Below the pieces are notes generated by a model, which did not search any database, had not been told where the DNA came from, and saw only the letters and a program-made list of their open reading frames with translations. The translations under genes were made by a program, and so were the position numbers. Shown here piece by piece: positions 35,058-35,445 of a DNA stretch of 35,445 nucleotides. Numbering within the stretch: the stretch's first letter is position 1; every line of letters begins with the position of its first letter. Source of the stretch: an uncultured Nitrosomonadales bacterium (lineage in GTDB: Bacteria > Pseudomonadota > Gammaproteobacteria > Burkholderiales > Gallionellaceae); assembly GCA_903885165.1 (NCBI GenBank), contig CAISHO010000112.1, positions 1 to 35,445 on the forward strand, given 5' to 3'.

Positions 35058-35445
35058 GATCTCTCCAGTTATTAATAATTATCGAATGCCAGCCCTCGAC
35101 AATAAGATCAAAATTGAATAAGGCATCTTTCCGACTGCGACATACAATTTGCTTATCCCATACCATTGCTTGAAGTATATCCTGCTTATCGCAAGCGTCT
35201 GAAACAAAGGTTGCCAAATTGTCAGGGGGGGGGGCGTCGCCTGATCAGGCATGAGACACATGCCGAGCGCTATCTCTTGGCACTTACCGCTATTAGCTGG
35301 CTCTATGTATTACATTTGCAGTTTTATGCGTCCCCTGTTTTATGAAATCCAAGCTGCTAGATGCTCTTGCTGAATAGCTAGATAATGCGTTTTCTGGAGA
35401 CACTTCTGAGACACTTGAGACAAATCGGAGACACTTTTTACATTA
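35058..35445. other. Non-coding right end with G10 run and GAGACACTT repeats
   Basis: No credible gene. It holds a ten-G homopolymer (35225-35234), the palindrome GCCTGATCAGGC (35239-35250), and near the edge direct repeats GGAGACACTT (35396-35405, 35427-35436) with TGAGACACTT (35407-35416). The repeats run off the window. Confidence 0.6.
35396..35436. repeat. GAGACACTT direct repeats at window edge
   Basis: Three copies of GAGACACTT and one degenerate GAGACAAAT within 41 bp. Such ends sometimes border IS or REP-type elements; the outer part is outside the window. Confidence 0.55.

Noticed and set aside
35008-35217. Minus-strand ORF with protein-like text (KQDILQAMVWDKQ)
   Set aside because: It runs into the nitroreductase gene out of frame, lacks a ribosome binding site and I recognise no family.

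Overview
The window looks like a chromosomal segment of a freshwater betaproteobacterium of the Nitrosomonadales type; Gallionellaceae such as Sideroxydans or Gallionella is my best guess from gene order and protein flavour. No 16S gene is present, so this is inference. Nearly all genes are housekeeping. The accessory interest lies in short palindromic repeats that sit in, or edit the ends of, ordinary genes.

Layout. 1-858: 3' part of hypE (NiFe-hydrogenase maturation), cut by the window edge. 871-1821 (-): Sel1/SPOR envelope protein. 1912-4331: a Lon-family AAA+ protease broken by one missing base. 4349-4939 (-): unrecognised one-helix membrane protein. 5216-6629: ubiG-gph, with a GC-rich palindrome forming the start of the gph frame. 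6669-7079: tmRNA (ssrA) and a perfect-stem terminator. 7217-8383: UDP-glucose dehydrogenase.

8503-27943 is the classic beta/gamma mixed-function supraoperon: gyrA, serC, a serA-type dehydrogenase, pheA, an added SAM methyltransferase, hisC, DAHP synthase, tyrA, then an aroA-cmk fusion, rpsA, ihfB, lapA, lapB, pyrF, the heptose kinase and hldD. It joins serine, aromatic and histidine synthesis with nucleotide supply, translation and LPS-core assembly. Several junctions are ATGA or TAATG overlaps. Between tyrA and aroA the block is interrupted by about 900 bp of decayed DNA: a small promoter-bearing ORF, the tail of a DUF4160 gene and the head of a DUF2442 gene, each cut by a different repeat.

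27968-33016: Uma2-family protein with an in-frame repeat insertion, a second-type YebC protein, dimeric all-alpha dUTPase, HU, M48 metalloprotease and ManC. 33080-33748 (-): transglutaminase-like cysteine peptidase gene with two homopolymer frameshifts. 33987-35057 (-): PF04020 membrane protein and nitroreductase. 35058-35445: non-coding, ending in GAGACACTT direct repeats that run off the window.

The strongest unexplained signal is a family of elements built from 7-nt units (GGATTGA and variants) facing their inverted complement across a partly shared loop. They occur after gyrA, inside aroA and after the heptose kinase. They supply coding sequence (aroA, perhaps the GyrA tail) and a stop codon (heptose kinase). 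Two CTCTCCCC-type palindromes likewise add residues to Gph and the Uma2 protein. I saw no CRISPR array, prophage, intact transposase or recognisable new defence operon.
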